A stretch of DNA of 7,955 nucleotides, taken from the NCBI GenBank assembly GCA_023248835.1, contig JAHFDU010000175.1, positions 1 through 7,955 of the forward strand, given 5' to 3'. Below the pieces are notes generated by a model. That model was given only the letters and a program-made list of their open reading frames with translations. It was not told where the DNA came from and did no database searches. The position numbers were made by a program, and so were the translations under genes. How positions within the stretch are numbered: the first letter of the stretch is position 1; every line of letters starts with the position of its first letter. Source of the DNA: Myxococcales bacterium (GTDB taxonomy: Bacteria; Myxococcota_A; Polyangia; Palsa-1104). Positions 1-6,121 of the stretch are shown here, one piece after another.

Positions 1-118
1 CCCGTCCGGCTTCGAAATGGGCGCGTGCCCGCGCCACCAATTCATCGGCAAACGCTCGCTCGGAAAACAGCAGCGTGACCACCAGTAGAAATGGTCTATG
101 TGCGCGCAAAAGGCACAT
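1..118 (-). CDS. N-terminus of an exported protein of unknown function (partial)
   Basis: Read leftwards from an ATG at 116-118, this frame stays open for 39 codons to the window edge. The N-terminus has basic residues (R5, R8), a hydrophobic core at residues 10-18 and an Ala-Phe-Ala motif at 22-24 followed by Asp-Glu, which is a good Sec signal peptide with cleavage after residue 24. The first mature residues are an amphipathic helix ending HFEAGR, a start often seen in myxobacterial TPR-type periplasmic proteins. That resemblance is only suggestive because the body of the protein lies outside the window. A possible AGG ribosome site lies 7 bases before the ATG. The lipoprotein gene upstream ends 42 bases away on the same strand, so the two may be cotranscribed. 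Confidence 0.6.
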   Translation of the reverse strand, partial: MCLLRAHRPFLLVVTLLFSERAFADELVARARAHFEAGR

Positions 119-160
119 GGTCCCACCTAGCATTGTACCCTATTTCTGCGGAAGAGAGCG

Positions 161-1243
161 CTATTTGTAGACGACAACCAGCGGCGCGCAAACCGTTTGC
201 ACTCCGGTCACCCAAGTGCCAACTTGGGCGTCGTAACCGACCAACACTTCGTTTGGGCCACACTCGTCGGAAAACCGCGTTCCCGAGACCGCGCCGGCTT
301 CGTAATAGATCGAATTGTTGTCGTCGATGGTGTAGCCGAAGATTAGCTGGTTGTTGGCATCGAGCGAAACCGCTATGGTTGAGCACCACAGCCCCAGCCC
401 CTCGATGTAAGAGCCGAGCACGCTGCCGACGCCGCCGCTCGAGGCGCCAAACGGGCCGGTGGAACAGGCCACCTGAGCGGTGGCAGAGCGAAAGCCGTCT
501 TGGGCGGAAAAACTCGCTGCATAGCCAGTGGCCGGTACCTGGGTCAGGGACACCGAATAGCCGGTGGTATCGCGCCCGAGCCGAGGCGAGGCGCAAGTCA
601 AATCCGCTCCCTGTAGGTAGTTGCCGGTCTGGCCGGCGCGATACCGCAAACCGGTGACCAGAGAGTTGGCCGGACAGCGCGCAACGATCTTGGTGCCGGT
701 GGCGCCGCGCAAGGGGTAGACGTGACTTGATCCAACTAACAAGTGGTCGGGACAACCGCCGTTGGTCTTGCCGTCACAGTCGTCGTCGAGCTCGTTGAGG
801 CAATCTTCGTGAATCGCCGGCAGCACCTCGCCGTTACACGGGCCGAGGGCGTCGATGCAGCTTTGAGTTCCGGATCGGCAAATCCCGACACCAGCAGTTC
901 CGGTGGCGCCGCTGTAGCAGCTCTGGATTGTGGTATCGGGCACGCACAGCGCAACATTGTTGCTGCATTGGGTGTGACCAGCCTGGCAAGCACCCGGATT
1001 GGTGGTGTCGCAGGGCTGATTGGGCACGCAGGCAACGAACAGATCGGGGGCAATGTCGGGCAGCAAATCGGGTGCCGTCAACCCCCAAAAATCGGTCGAG
1101 CCGTCGACCGCGGCGCGAACCACAACTGCACCTGGATCCGGTGCAACTTTGGCGCACCCCCACAACAGCAGCGGGCCAAAAAAAATGAGACGTTGGAGCT
1201 CGCGCGACAACTGCTGCAGAGTGTACCGCAAAAACCAGCACAT
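161..1243 (-). CDS. Predicted MopE-motif lipoprotein with three Cys-bounded repeats
   Basis: A 360-residue protein, probably anchored in the envelope; its function is unknown. A hydrophobic stretch at 19-29 ends in Leu-Trp-Gly-Cys (C30), which resembles a lipobox although Trp before Gly is unusual. Residues 31-70 are low-complexity and rich in Pro, Asp and Ala. Residues 72-136 hold many Cys. Residues 147-164 carry the pattern EDCLNELDDDCDGKTNGGC, the Asp-rich putative metal-binding motif of MopE-like surface proteins common in Myxococcota. The C-terminal half has three similar units bounded by Cys pairs (190-217, 260-287, 328-352), probably an all-beta domain with disulfides. The start is uncertain: the ATG at 1243 gives a long n-region and has no clear ribosome site, while a TTG at 1208-1210 would give a more normal lipoprotein signal. 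It diverges from the desulfhydrase gene with only 17 bases between the two ATGs. Confidence 0.75.
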   Translation of the reverse strand: MCWFLRYTLQQLSRELQRLIFFGPLLLWGCAKVAPDPGAVVVRAAVDGSTDFWGLTAPDLLPDIAPDLFVACVPNQPCDTTNPGACQAGHTQCSNNVALCVPDTTIQSCYSGATGTAGVGICRSGTQSCIDALGPCNGEVLPAIHEDCLNELDDDCDGKTNGGCPDHLLVGSSHVYPLRGATGTKIVARCPANSLVTGLRYRAGQTGNYLQGADLTCASPRLGRDTTGYSVSLTQVPATGYAASFSAQDGFRSATAQVACSTGPFGASSGGVGSVLGSYIEGLGLWCSTIAVSLDANNQLIFGYTIDDNNSIYYEAGAVSGTRFSDECGPNEVLVGYDAQVGTWVTGVQTVCAPLVVVYK

Positions 1244-1260
1244 GGTAGAAATACCGCATC

Positions 1261-2244
1261 ATGCTCGCCTATCCCGATCGCCTGCCGTTGGCGCAGCTGC
1301 CAACGCCGCTTGAGCGCCTCCCAAGGCCTGGTTTTCCGCTCGAAACTTGGTTCAAACGCGACGATCTGACCGGCGCCGCTCTGTCGGGCAACAAAGTGCG
1401 CAAGCTCGAATTTCTGTTTGCCGAAGCGCGCGCTCAAGGCGCCGACACCGTGGTCACTTGTGGTGGCGAACAGTCGAATCATTGTCGCGCCACCGCGGTG
1501 GCTGCAGCCGGGCTCGGCCTGCGCTCGCTCTTGCTGTTGCGTACCGACGATCCCAATCGCCCACCGCGGACAGAGGGGAATCTGCTGCTCGATCGATTGG
1601 TCGGCGCCGAGATCCGCTTGGTCAGCCGCGCTGACTATTCGCGCCGCCAGGAGATTTTTTCTGAGGTGGAGGCCGAATTGCGATCGCGCGGGCAAAAACC
1701 TTACCGCATCGTTGAGGGCGGCTCGAGTGCGCTCGGCGCCTTTGGTTACATTCGCTGCGTCGAGGAGATGGCAACACAACTCGCTCCCGGCCCGGCGACG
1801 ATCGTGTACGCCGCCGGCTCGGGCGGCACTGGCTCAGGCCTGATTCTTGGTGCCAAGTTGCTCAAGCTTCCCTGGCGCATCGTCGGCTTTAACGTCTGCG
1901 ACGATCGCGCCTATTTCGTGCGCGCGATCGGCGAAATCGTCGATGAGGCGATTGATCGTTTTGGACTCGCGGTTTCGTTTTTTAGGGACGAGATCGAAAT
2001 CATCGACGGTTACGTCGGACTCGGCTACGCCAAGTCGCGCCCCGAAGAGCTGTCCTGCCTTGCCGATCTGGCGCGCTCTACTGGCCTACTTCTCGATCCG
2101 GTCTACACCGGAAAGGCCTTCTACGGCCTTCGGCAAGAACTCGCCCGCGAGCCCGGGAAATTCGGCGATCGTATCGTTTTCATCCACACCGGTGGCATCT
2201 TTGGCCTGTTTGCCAAAGCCACGGAATTTGAGTCTGTGTTGTGA
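1261..2244 (+). CDS. dcyD: PLP-dependent D-cysteine desulfhydrase (DcyD/ACC deaminase family)
   Basis: A 327-residue cytosolic fold-type II PLP enzyme that should convert D-cysteine to pyruvate, H2S and ammonia. It aligns along its whole length with E. coli DcyD as I recall it. SGNKVRKLE (42-50) holds the PLP lysine K45, QSNH (71-74) is the cofactor/substrate loop, GSGGTGSG (186-193) is the phosphate-binding loop, and LLDPVYTGKA (277-286) and IHTGG (308-312) line the active site. In true ACC deaminases the last two motifs carry Glu (YEGK) and Leu (HLGG). Here both are Thr (T283, T310), the pattern linked with D-cysteine desulfhydrase rather than ACC deaminase. The N-terminus matches the family, so the ATG at 1261 is preferred although no strong ribosome site precedes it. 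It is the first gene of a plus-strand operon, and its TGA overlaps the GTG of the next gene. Other small D-amino acids or related sulfur compounds remain possible substrates. Confidence 0.88.
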   Translation: MLAYPDRLPLAQLPTPLERLPRPGFPLETWFKRDDLTGAALSGNKVRKLEFLFAEARAQGADTVVTCGGEQSNHCRATAVAAAGLGLRSLLLLRTDDPNRPPRTEGNLLLDRLVGAEIRLVSRADYSRRQEIFSEVEAELRSRGQKPYRIVEGGSSALGAFGYIRCVEEMATQLAPGPATIVYAAGSGGTGSGLILGAKLLKLPWRIVGFNVCDDRAYFVRAIGEIVDEAIDRFGLAVSFFRDEIEIIDGYVGLGYAKSRPEELSCLADLARSTGLLLDPVYTGKAFYGLRQELAREPGKFGDRIVFIHTGGIFGLFAKATEFESVL

Positions 2245-2420
2245 AAAAGCGCATCGCTCTTGTCGTCGCAGTTTTCGGTTTGGTGGGCGCGTTCACTTTT
2301 TTCCCGATGGGAGATCCGATTTTTTTTTCCAGCAGCGGCTGTCTCCTCGGTTTTTGCGCTGTCCTTTTCGTCGCCGTCGCCGTCAAGGTCAAAGCCTACG
2401 TCAACGGAAGCAGTCTGTAA
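2241..2420 (+). CDS. Small two-helix membrane protein, GTG start
   Basis: A 59-residue ORF of unknown function, easily missed because it starts with GTG. Its start overlaps the stop of the desulfhydrase gene (GTGA at 2241-2244), and its TAA (2418-2420) is followed directly by the ATG of the transporter. It begins with a basic Lys-Lys-Arg, then a hydrophobic segment at about 5-21, a short Pro/Gly/Asp turn (22-26), a second hydrophobic segment at about 35-48 and a basic tail with Lys49 and Lys51. That is a helical hairpin in the inner membrane. Cys34 and Cys39 flank the start of the second helix. A run of nine T (2320-2328) lies in codons 27-30. The perfect fit between two genes and the positive-inside pattern argue that it is real. 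No homologue is recognised; a role as partner or stabiliser of the adjacent transporter is a guess. Confidence 0.65.
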   Translation: MKKRIALVVAVFGLVGAFTFFPMGDPIFFSSSGCLLGFCAVLFVAVAVKVKAYVNGSSL

Positions 2421-3293
2421 ATGTTGCCACTTGGTCCGCTCGCCGCGTTTTCTAGCTCGATCACCTGGGCCTATGCCTCGGCGCACTACGCACGCACTTC
2501 ACGAACGGTCTCAAGCGTCGAAGTCAATGTCGCGCGCGCCACTACGGTGCTGCCGATTTATTTGATCCTGTGTTTTGCGATCGCCGGTCGTCACGCTTTC
2601 TCCGACCTGACACTGCATGGCGCGAGCTGGCTGCTGGTATCGGTGCTGTGCTCTTACGTGTTTGCCGACAATCTGTTTTTCATCGCCGCCCGCCGCGTCG
2701 GCATTTCCACCGCGCTCACCATCGCTTCGACCTATCCGTTGTGGGCCGCCCTCTATGGCGTGGTGCTGGGCGGCGAAAAATTTGGCCTTGGGCGCGCCGG
2801 CGGCACCCTCCTGTGCTTGGGTGGCGTGATCGCGCTGGTGCAACTTTCGCACAGCGAAAAAACCCATGTTCGCGATCGAATCGGCCTTTTGCTGGCGTTT
2901 GCAACCTCGGTTTTGTGGTCGGGCAACACCATTTCGACCAAGTACGGTTCGGTCGGACTCTCGGTGCTCGAGGCCAACGCGGTGCGCTATGTATTTTCGT
3001 TTGTGCTTCTCTCGGGCGCTGTTCGTTTTGTCGCGAAATCGGCAGTGCCGCGGCGCAAGTGGTGGGTGGCGCTACTGCCGGCAATTTTAGCCGACGCATT
3101 TTTGGGATCGATACTTTACGTCTACGGCCTCGGCCACAGCGATCTGGCGGTCGGCGCCACGCTGTCCTCGCTGGCGCCGCTGGTTTCGGTGCCGGTGGCG
3201 ATCGCGCTCGGCGAAGAGCGCTGGAACCCGGCGCGCTTTGTTGCGGTGTGCGCCACCGTCCTCGGCGTCGCCATCTTGATCTTGGGAGGGTAG
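2421..3293 (+). CDS. EamA/DMT-family transporter
   Basis: A 290-residue polytopic inner-membrane protein made of two EamA repeats (about 1-143 and 150-290), with roughly ten predicted helices, which is normal for the drug/metabolite transporter superfamily. The family signature at the end of each repeat is clear: STYPLWAALYGVVLGGE (103-119) followed by a Gly-rich helix, and SSLAPLVSVPVAIALGEER (249-267) followed by a helix ending ILILGG. The members named EamA/YdeD export cysteine-pathway metabolites, while others carry amino acids, nucleosides or sugars, so the substrate cannot be read from sequence. Lying behind a D-cysteine desulfhydrase makes a thiol amino acid or related compound a reasonable guess. 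The ATG directly abuts the TAA of the small membrane protein and is in the same frame, so translation is probably coupled. The gene ends 83 bases before bioA. Confidence 0.85.
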   Translation: MLPLGPLAAFSSSITWAYASAHYARTSRTVSSVEVNVARATTVLPIYLILCFAIAGRHAFSDLTLHGASWLLVSVLCSYVFADNLFFIAARRVGISTALTIASTYPLWAALYGVVLGGEKFGLGRAGGTLLCLGGVIALVQLSHSEKTHVRDRIGLLLAFATSVLWSGNTISTKYGSVGLSVLEANAVRYVFSFVLLSGAVRFVAKSAVPRRKWWVALLPAILADAFLGSILYVYGLGHSDLAVGATLSSLAPLVSVPVAIALGEERWNPARFVAVCATVLGVAILILGG

Positions 3294-3320
3294 GGACGGT
3301 CTTCCGTAATGCAGTTTTGG

Positions 3321-3335
3321 CAATTGAATCAATTG
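3321..3335. promoter_or_regulatory. 15-base perfect inverted repeat upstream of bioA, possible operator
   Basis: CAATTGA-A-TCAATTG has two 7-base arms around one central base. It lies 41 bases before the bioA ATG in the short spacer after the transporter gene. The same stretch can be read as two tandem copies of AATTGAATC (3322-3339). It is AT-rich in a GC-rich setting. It does not resemble the BirA biotin operator. A regulator-binding role is inference. Confidence 0.35.
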
Positions 3336-3347
3336 AATCCCTTGATT

Positions 3348-3359
3348 TTGGTCGACCAA
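3348..3359. promoter_or_regulatory. 12-base palindrome TTGGTCGACCAA upstream of bioA
   Basis: A perfect 12-base palindrome 17 bases before the bioA ATG. Its centre is about 25 bases from that of the 3321-3335 inverted repeat, roughly two and a half helical turns. It could be a second protein site or a short RNA hairpin near the start codon. The function is not shown. Confidence 0.3.
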
Positions 3360-3376
3360 TCGACGACAAGTCAGCG

Positions 3377-4672
3377 ATGCTTCGATCCGACGTTGTCTCT
3401 CTGGACAAACGACACCTTTGGCATCCCTACACTGCGGCCGACGAGTTCGCGCTGATCGATCCGTTGGTGGTAGCCCGCGCCCAGGGCGCGCGCCTTTATG
3501 ACGCCGACGGGCGCAGCTATCTCGACGGCAACGCGCAGTGGTGGGTGGCCGGGCTCGGCCATAACCACCCGCGCCTTATCGCCGCGCTCAAGCAGCAGGC
3601 CGATCGCTTCTGTCACGTGTCGCTGGCGGGAGTGACGCACGAGCCGGCGGCGCACTTAGCCGAGGAGTTGGTGGCGATCGCGCCGGCGGGTCTTAGCCGC
3701 GCCTTTTTTTCCGACGATGGATCGACCGCGATCGAATGCGCACTCAAAATGGCGGTGCAATTCTGGCAGCAGTCGGGGCAGTCGAAAAAGCAGCGTTTCG
3801 TCGCGCTCGACGGCGCCTTTCACGGCGAGACCCTGGGCGCCACCAGCCTCGGCGGCGTCGAAATATTTCGCCGACCCTACGCCGGGCTGCTGTTCGATTG
3901 CTTGCGCGCCCGCCCGCCCTACGACGAATCCTCCTTCGCAGAAACCTTCGCCGCGCTCTCGTCGCTCTTGAAAACAGCAAACAACCAAATCGCTGCCCTG
4001 GTGTTAGAGCCTCTGGTCCAAGGCGCAAACGGCATGCGCATCTATGCACCCAAGTTTTTGCAAGCGGCGCGCGCACTCTGCAACGAGCATGACGTCCTCT
4101 TGATCGTCGACGAAGTTTTCACCGGTCTTGGCCGCACCGGAAAAATGTGGGCGTGCGAGCATGCCGCGATTGCGCCCGACATTCTGTGCAGCGCCAAAGC
4201 GCTCGGCGGCGGCCTCCTACCATTCGCCGCCACCTTAGCCACCGAGCGCATCTTCGACGCCTTCCGCGGCGATCGCTCCCGCATGTTCTATTACGGCCAC
4301 TCGTTCGGTGGCAACCCGCTCGGCGCCGCCGTGGCGCGCGAGATGTTACGGGTGTTTGCCGACGAGAAAATCCTCGACGGCATCACCGAACGCTCGGACC
4401 GCATCGCCCACACCTTTTCCGCGCTCGGAAATATTTCCGGAACTTCGCGCCCGCGTGCACTCGGCATGATCGGCGCCATCGATCTACCGAGCGCCAACGG
4501 CTACCACTCCTCGATCGGCTGGCGGGTCTTCGAGGAGGCCAAAAAGCGCGGCGCCTATTTACGCCCCCTCGGCGACGTCGTCTACGTCACGCCCGCCCTC
4601 AACATTCCACTTTCGGACCTTGGCGAACTATTACAGATCGTCCGCGAAAGCGTGATCTCTGCAGCTGGCTGA
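3377..4672 (+). CDS. bioA: Adenosylmethionine-8-amino-7-oxononanoate aminotransferase
   Basis: A cytosolic class III aminotransferase of biotin synthesis that converts 8-amino-7-oxononanoate (KAPA) to 7,8-diaminononanoate using S-adenosylmethionine as amino donor. The 431-residue length matches BioA (about 430). HLWHPYT (13-19) is the typical BioA N-terminal motif. QWWVAGLGHNHP (54-65) carries the Trp pair at the substrate site, and DDGSTAIE (113-120) binds the PLP phosphate. IVDEVFTGLGRTGK (243-256) contains the cofactor Asp D245, and CSAKALGGG (271-279) contains the PLP lysine K274; both numbers happen to equal those in E. coli BioA. EPLVQGANGM (211-220) is also conserved. The frame stays open far upstream without coding sense, so the ATG at 3377 is chosen because it puts the BioA N-terminus in register. 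No strong ribosome site is visible. No other bio gene is in the window. It converges on lolA, with 12 bases between the stops. Confidence 0.93.
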   Translation: MLRSDVVSLDKRHLWHPYTAADEFALIDPLVVARAQGARLYDADGRSYLDGNAQWWVAGLGHNHPRLIAALKQQADRFCHVSLAGVTHEPAAHLAEELVAIAPAGLSRAFFSDDGSTAIECALKMAVQFWQQSGQSKKQRFVALDGAFHGETLGATSLGGVEIFRRPYAGLLFDCLRARPPYDESSFAETFAALSSLLKTANNQIAALVLEPLVQGANGMRIYAPKFLQAARALCNEHDVLLIVDEVFTGLGRTGKMWACEHAAIAPDILCSAKALGGGLLPFAATLATERIFDAFRGDRSRMFYYGHSFGGNPLGAAVAREMLRVFADEKILDGITERSDRIAHTFSALGNISGTSRPRALGMIGAIDLPSANGYHSSIGWRVFEEAKKRGAYLRPLGDVVYVTPALNIPLSDLGELLQIVRESVISAAG

Positions 4673-4684
4673 AGTCCGACGCGA

Positions 4685-5320
4685 TTACTGCGGATTCAAT
4701 ATTTGCGTGCCGCGGGGCGGTGAAAAGGAAAATTTCTTGTCGTCGGCGCCTTGGTTGGTTTTAGCGTCGAGAAACTGGATGCGGGTGACGCCGCCCTGCT
4801 GGTCAAACACCGTGGTGCCTCGGACCAGGCCGGTTTTTTCTTCGACCACAAACACCAAATAGCGATAGGCGGCGGTGGCTACTTTGGGCACCAACTTGAG
4901 CGCCACTTCGTCGGGTTTGCCCTTTTCATCGGCCGGCGCGATTTCAAATTCGTCGCTGAGTTTGCCCTGCCCGAAAAGGAAACTCACCGACACCGGCAGG
5001 GTCGAATTGCGCAAGTCCTGCTTGAACGCCTGCTGATCTTCCGGTTCATACACCCACAGCGTTTTCCCGTCGGAGACCATCAGTTTTTTTTCCGGTTTGG
5101 CGTAGTCCCAGCGCATCTTGCCTGGCCGCTTGAGCCACACTTCGCCTGAGCCGTGCTGCTTGCGCCCGCCAAGCGACGACTCGATGTTCTGTTCGAAACG
5201 CGCATGCAAATCGCGCGTGCTTTCGTAAAATTTCTGCATCTTCGCCGTCAGCGCTTTGACGTCGACATCGGCCTGCGCCGGCGCCGCCGCCAGCAACACC
5301 GCAATCATCATTGTGTGCAT
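4685..5320 (-). CDS. lolA: Outer-membrane lipoprotein carrier protein LolA
   Basis: The periplasmic chaperone that takes lipoproteins released by LolCDE and hands them to the outer membrane. With the ATG at 5320 the protein has 211 residues, normal for LolA. A short signal peptide (hydrophobic core about 4-14) ends in Ala-Gln-Ala at 15-17, though its n-region carries only a His. The family pattern is clear: LHARFEQ (38-44), SGEVWLKRPGKMRW (58-71), in which KRP corresponds to the E. coli segment with the functionally important Arg43 of the mature protein, then VSDGKTLWVYEP (82-93) and KKFSFSPPRGTQ (195-206). The frame is open further upstream (to 5434), but AAGGAG at 5332-5337 on this strand sits 11 bases before the 5320 ATG and the signal peptide begins there, which decides the start. 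LolB need not be present, as many non-gammaproteobacteria lack a recognisable one. Confidence 0.9.
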   Translation of the reverse strand: MHTMMIAVLLAAAPAQADVDVKALTAKMQKFYESTRDLHARFEQNIESSLGGRKQHGSGEVWLKRPGKMRWDYAKPEKKLMVSDGKTLWVYEPEDQQAFKQDLRNSTLPVSVSFLFGQGKLSDEFEIAPADEKGKPDEVALKLVPKVATAAYRYLVFVVEEKTGLVRGTTVFDQQGGVTRIQFLDAKTNQGADDKKFSFSPPRGTQILNPQ

Positions 5321-5331
5321 AAAACTGGGAT

Positions 5332-5354
5332 CTCCTTGAGCCAAACCGAAGGAG
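5332..5354. promoter_or_regulatory. Back-to-back Shine-Dalgarno sites forming an inverted repeat
   Basis: CTCCTT at 5332-5337 is the AAGGAG ribosome site of lolA read on the minus strand. AAGGAG at 5349-5354 is a ribosome site on the plus strand, 8 bases before an ATG at 5363. The two six-base sites are exact inverted copies with 11 bases between them. Because both lie so close together, the promoters of the two directions must sit outside this interval, each probably inside the opposite gene's 5' end, so the leader RNAs would overlap. Confidence 0.5.
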
Positions 5355-5362
5355 TCTCTATC

Positions 5363-5431
5363 ATGAAGACTGGGAGGCTGCCACCATGCCACGACCTGCA
5401 CACCGTTTTGCCGACTGGACCGCGTCGCTAG
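5363..5431 (+). CDS. Possible 22-codon leader ORF overlapping the next gene
   Basis: An ATG at 5363 with a strong ribosome site (AAGGAG, 8-base spacing) opens a 22-codon frame that ends in TAG at 5429-5431. It overlaps the first 15 codons of the YkvA-like gene in another frame. The peptide (MKTGRLPPCHDL...) has no recognisable features. It may be a leader peptide that tunes translation of the overlapping gene, or the ribosome site may be fortuitous. The main gene has its own site (GGGAGG, 5372-5377). Confidence 0.25.
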   Translation: MKTGRLPPCHDLHTVLPTGPRR

Positions 5432-5934
5432 CAAGCGACGTCAACCAAACTTTTGAGCTGCTCACGCATCCGAGCATTACGCCCGCCGGGCGGCGCACGC
5501 TGTGCGGCACGCTCTCTTTACTTGTCACTCATCACGACCTCATCGCCGACGACAGCGTCGCCGGATTTGTCGACGATGCGATGGTGTTGCGCATCGGCTA
5601 CAGCCTGGCCGCTCCACATGCCACCCTCACCGATCCTGCGCTCAAGACGTTTTTCGATCGCTTGCGCAAAGACGATAGTGAGATCGGCGCCTTTTTAGGC
5701 GGCACGCTCACCACCAAGCTAAGAAATGACGTCGAGCGGCTGGGGCAAAAAAGCGCGCACGGCCGCACTCCCGACCAAATACTCAGCGACGACAGCGCGC
5801 GCGCGGCGCTGAAAAAAGACATCGACCAGGCGCTCACCAAGCTGCATCCGATGAAGCTCGCCGACGATCACACCTGCGACGAGGTCGAAGCGATCGTCAA
5901 AGATTCGCTCGCCGCCAAACTAGAGCGCTACTGA
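5386..5934 (+). CDS. YkvA/DUF1232-like protein
   Basis: A 182-residue protein of unknown function. Residues 35-72 resemble the YkvA/DUF1232 core: a helix with Arg-Arg-Thr-Leu, then HDLIADDSVAGFVDDAMVL (50-68), comparable with the family pattern DLIPD...GxxDDAxVL. Here Ala replaces the usual Pro and the hydrophobic character is lower, so membrane insertion is doubtful. Residues 85-182 look like charged helices (Lys, Asp, Glu, Leu rich) with no motif that I recognise. The start is supported by GGGAGG at 5372-5377, 8 bases before the ATG. It diverges from lolA with 65 bases between the ATGs. Its TGA overlaps by two bases the point where a truncated lepB reading frame becomes recognisable, so its C-terminus may itself be a junction product. 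It lies in the opposite direction to the tol genes and lolA on either side. Confidence 0.65.
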   Translation: MPRPAHRFADWTASLASDVNQTFELLTHPSITPAGRRTLCGTLSLLVTHHDLIADDSVAGFVDDAMVLRIGYSLAAPHATLTDPALKTFFDRLRKDDSEIGAFLGGTLTTKLRNDVERLGQKSAHGRTPDQILSDDSARAALKKDIDQALTKLHPMKLADDHTCDEVEAIVKDSLAAKLERY

Positions 5935-6121
5935 ATACGGTCCGTTCACCGTTCCCGATGGCACCGCCTTTGTGATGGGCGACAATCGCGACAACAGCAA
6001 CGACTCACGTTTTGGGGGTCCGGTGCCGCTTGAGAATTTCAAAGGCCGAGCACTTTTTATCTGGCACTCCTACGGCCCGCACGGCATGCGCTGGGATCGC
6101 ATCGGCAAAACCGTTCGTTAG
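5933..6121 (+). pseudogene. lepB: Signal peptidase I (lepB) C-terminal remnant
   Basis: The frame from 5933 to TAG at 6119-6121 encodes 62 residues that match the C-terminal end of type I signal peptidase. GDNRDNSNDSR (16-26) is the conserved box E, preceded by FTVPDGTAFVM and followed by GGPVPLENFKGRALFIW, with RWDRIGKTVR at the end. The catalytic Ser (box B) and Lys (box D), the membrane anchor and most of the substrate-binding domain are absent. In frame upstream there is a TAG at 5921-5923, and the preceding DNA codes the YkvA-like protein in another frame. The only possible internal starts (GTG/ATG at about 5972-5977) would give a fragment without the active site. The remnant has no stop or frameshift inside, which suggests a recent truncation. 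It overlaps the end of the tolA-like gene on the other strand by four bases. Confidence 0.82.

Noticed and set aside
132..137. TACAAT as a -10 element for the left-edge gene
   Set aside because: No matching -35 element is seen, and a start site would leave only about 7 bases before the ATG, cutting into the ribosome site.
96..755. Long minus-strand open frame overlapping the lipoprotein gene
   Set aside because: Its translation is Arg-rich with no domain pattern, while the overlapping frame at 161-1243 has a clear MopE motif and ordered Cys repeats. It is a high-GC shadow.
1261..2244. ACC deaminase as the product
   Set aside because: The two positions that are Glu and Leu in ACC deaminases are both Thr here (T283, T310), which fits D-cysteine desulfhydrase.
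3321..3359. BirA operator before bioA
   Set aside because: The palindromes do not match the TTGTAAACC-type half sites or their 14-16 base spacing.
2570..3376. In-frame upstream extension of bioA giving a 700-residue protein
   Set aside because: The extension overlaps the well-supported EamA transporter in another frame and is Arg/Pro-rich noise. BioA family length and N-terminal motif start at 3377.
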